A stretch of 64,000 nt of DNA from Deltaproteobacteria bacterium Ga0077539 (GTDB taxonomy: Bacteria; Myxococcota_A; Polyangia; Polyangiales; Ga0077539). Below, piece by piece: positions 63,345 to 64,000 of this stretch. Location of the stretch: positions 1-64,000 of the forward strand of contig LNEO01000172.1 in the NCBI GenBank assembly GCA_001465015.1, read 5' to 3'. The translations under genes and the position numbers were made by a program. Under the pieces are notes generated by a model. The model saw only the letters and a program-made list of their open reading frames with translations, searched no databases and had not been told where the DNA came from. Numbering within the stretch: the stretch's first letter is position 1; each line of letters opens with the position of its first letter.

Positions 63345-63788
63345 ATGAGATTGATTGGTGTCGACCTCGGCGAACGCCACGTCGGAATCGCGTTGCTCGA
63401 TGACCCCGAGCTCTCTGCGCGGCCGCTCGATACGGTCGAGGTCACCCCGGAGACGGCCGTCAAGCGCGTCGCGGCGAGGGTTCTAGCAGAGAGTCCGACG
63501 CAGCTCGTCGTCGGGTTGCCGCTGCGGCTCGACGGCCGCGAGGGCTCGGCGTCGCGCAACGCGCGCCGGTTCGCTGAAGCGCTCGCGAAGGCCACCAAGC
63601 TGCCCGTCGCGCTTCAAGACGAGCGCCTCACGACCGCGCAGGCGCACGTCCATCGCATCGCCGCCGGGCAAAAAGGCCGCGCGGGAATCGACGCGAGGGC
63701 CGCGGCCATTCTCTTGGACACATGGGCCGCAGCGAAGGGACTGACGTGTCGAAGGACGCCGGATCCGGACAGCGACGAAAGCGAGTGA
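63345..63788 (+). CDS. ruvX: RuvX/YqgF-type putative pre-16S rRNA nuclease
   Basis: 147 aa. RNase-H-like fold with the motifs LIGVDLGERHVGIALLD, QLVVGLPLRLDGREGSAS, LQDERLTTAQAH and GIDARAAAILLDTW, keeping the catalytic acidic residues. In E. coli YqgF processes the 16S rRNA 5' end; Holliday-junction resolution is the older proposal. ATG 63345 begins the first beta strand. Its stop overlaps the GTG of the next gene (GTGA), the common ruvX-mltG arrangement. Confidence 0.94.
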   Translation: MRLIGVDLGERHVGIALLDDPELSARPLDTVEVTPETAVKRVAARVLAESPTQLVVGLPLRLDGREGSASRNARRFAEALAKATKLPVALQDERLTTAQAHVHRIAAGQKGRAGIDARAAAILLDTWAAAKGLTCRRTPDPDSDESE

Positions 63789-64000
63789 CCGAGCGACGCC
63801 CTCCGCGGGCGTCGAAGCCAGCCGAGCCTCGCGCTCGCGCCCGTCGCGCTCCCTCCGGCGCCGGTCGATGGATCTCGCTCGCCGCCCTCGTGCTGCTCGT
63901 CGCTGCGGCGGCGTACGTCACGATGTGGCTGGTTTCGCCGCATCGAGGACGACGCGGGGCGATCCGCGTCACGCTCGGCGAGCGAGCCTCGGCGGACGAG
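63785..64000 (+). CDS. mltG: Start of a probable endolytic transglycosylase MltG (partial)
   Basis: 72 codons before the window ends. A basic, Pro/Arg-rich cytoplasmic lead (TERRPPRASKPAEP), one membrane helix (WISLAALVLLVAAAAYVTMW), then RGRRGAIRVTLGERASADE, like the start of the LysM-like domain of YceG/MltG. Together with the four-base overlap with ruvX, its usual neighbour, this supports MltG, which trims nascent glycan strands at the inner membrane. The catalytic part lies outside the window. Confidence 0.6.
   Translation, partial: MTERRPPRASKPAEPRARARRAPSGAGRWISLAALVLLVAAAAYVTMWLVSPHRGRRGAIRVTLGERASADE

Overview
The window looks like a chromosomal segment of a myxobacterium-type deltaproteobacterium (Myxococcota, probably Polyangiales). 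The evidence is very high GC with strong third-position bias, a MYXO-CTERM-like tail on one secreted protein, several Cys-rich or Asp/Pro/Val-rich lipoproteins, a kinase-like/TPR giant protein, and the gene families present. I see no rRNA, tRNA, CRISPR, insertion sequence, prophage or attachment site. Almost all of the window is coding.

Region by region. 1-11.6 kb is a potassium block: kup on the minus strand, then a BBP2-like outer-membrane porin, a 27-aa membrane ORF, kdpF, kdpA, kdpB, kdpC, kdpD and kdpE on the plus strand. 11.9-26.4 kb is a rearranged division and cell-wall cluster. murF-mraY-murD-ftsW-murG run forward; murC sits on the opposite strand behind an alpha/beta-hydrolase gene; a lipoprotein gene follows; then ftsQ-ftsA-ftsZ. 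26.5-38.2 kb is a signalling-flavoured region. It holds a PP2C phosphatase, a protein made of four ~91-aa repeats, a secreted BNR-type protein, a 1764-aa kinase-like/TPR/M48-like protein, and a divergent histidine kinase/NtrC-type regulator pair. 38.4-43.1 kb is a three-gene ABC/HlyD/TolC-type export operon. 43.1-49.2 kb holds a 2Fe-2S ferredoxin, a large repeat lipoprotein, an HD protein derived from CCA-adding enzymes, and a DUF2254-like membrane protein. 49.3-57.9 kb is the conserved translation/transcription operon rimP-nusA-ylxR/L7Ae-infB-(unknown)-ylxP-rbfA-truB. 58-64 kb holds an FAD-linked oxidase, a membrane protein, a Cys-rich repeat lipoprotein with an acyltransferase, ruvX, and the start of a probable mltG.

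How it fits together. The Kdp sensor kinase and regulator (KdpDE) lie in one operon with the pump they are expected to control. The promoter regions of the porin and of kdpF carry the same four-copy TGAYG array with 11-21-11 bp spacing and the same distance to a TA-rich hexamer. This is the best candidate KdpE operator here and would place the porin in the same regulon. The cell-wall block makes lipid II and the divisome. The nusA-infB block supports transcription elongation and ribosome and tRNA maturation.

Most unusual items: (1) the 1764-aa protein joining a death-like N-terminal segment, a kinase domain with eroded catalytic residues, a long TPR array and an M48-peptidase-like domain that has lost its HExxH; (2) the twin 11-21-11 operator arrays; (3) a near-perfect palindrome at 28582-28607 that encodes the same last seven residues and stop of two convergent genes on both strands; (4) two tandem TGCGAC-N5-GTCGCA dyads in front of the export operon. 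All assignments come from reading the sequence. No database search was possible.
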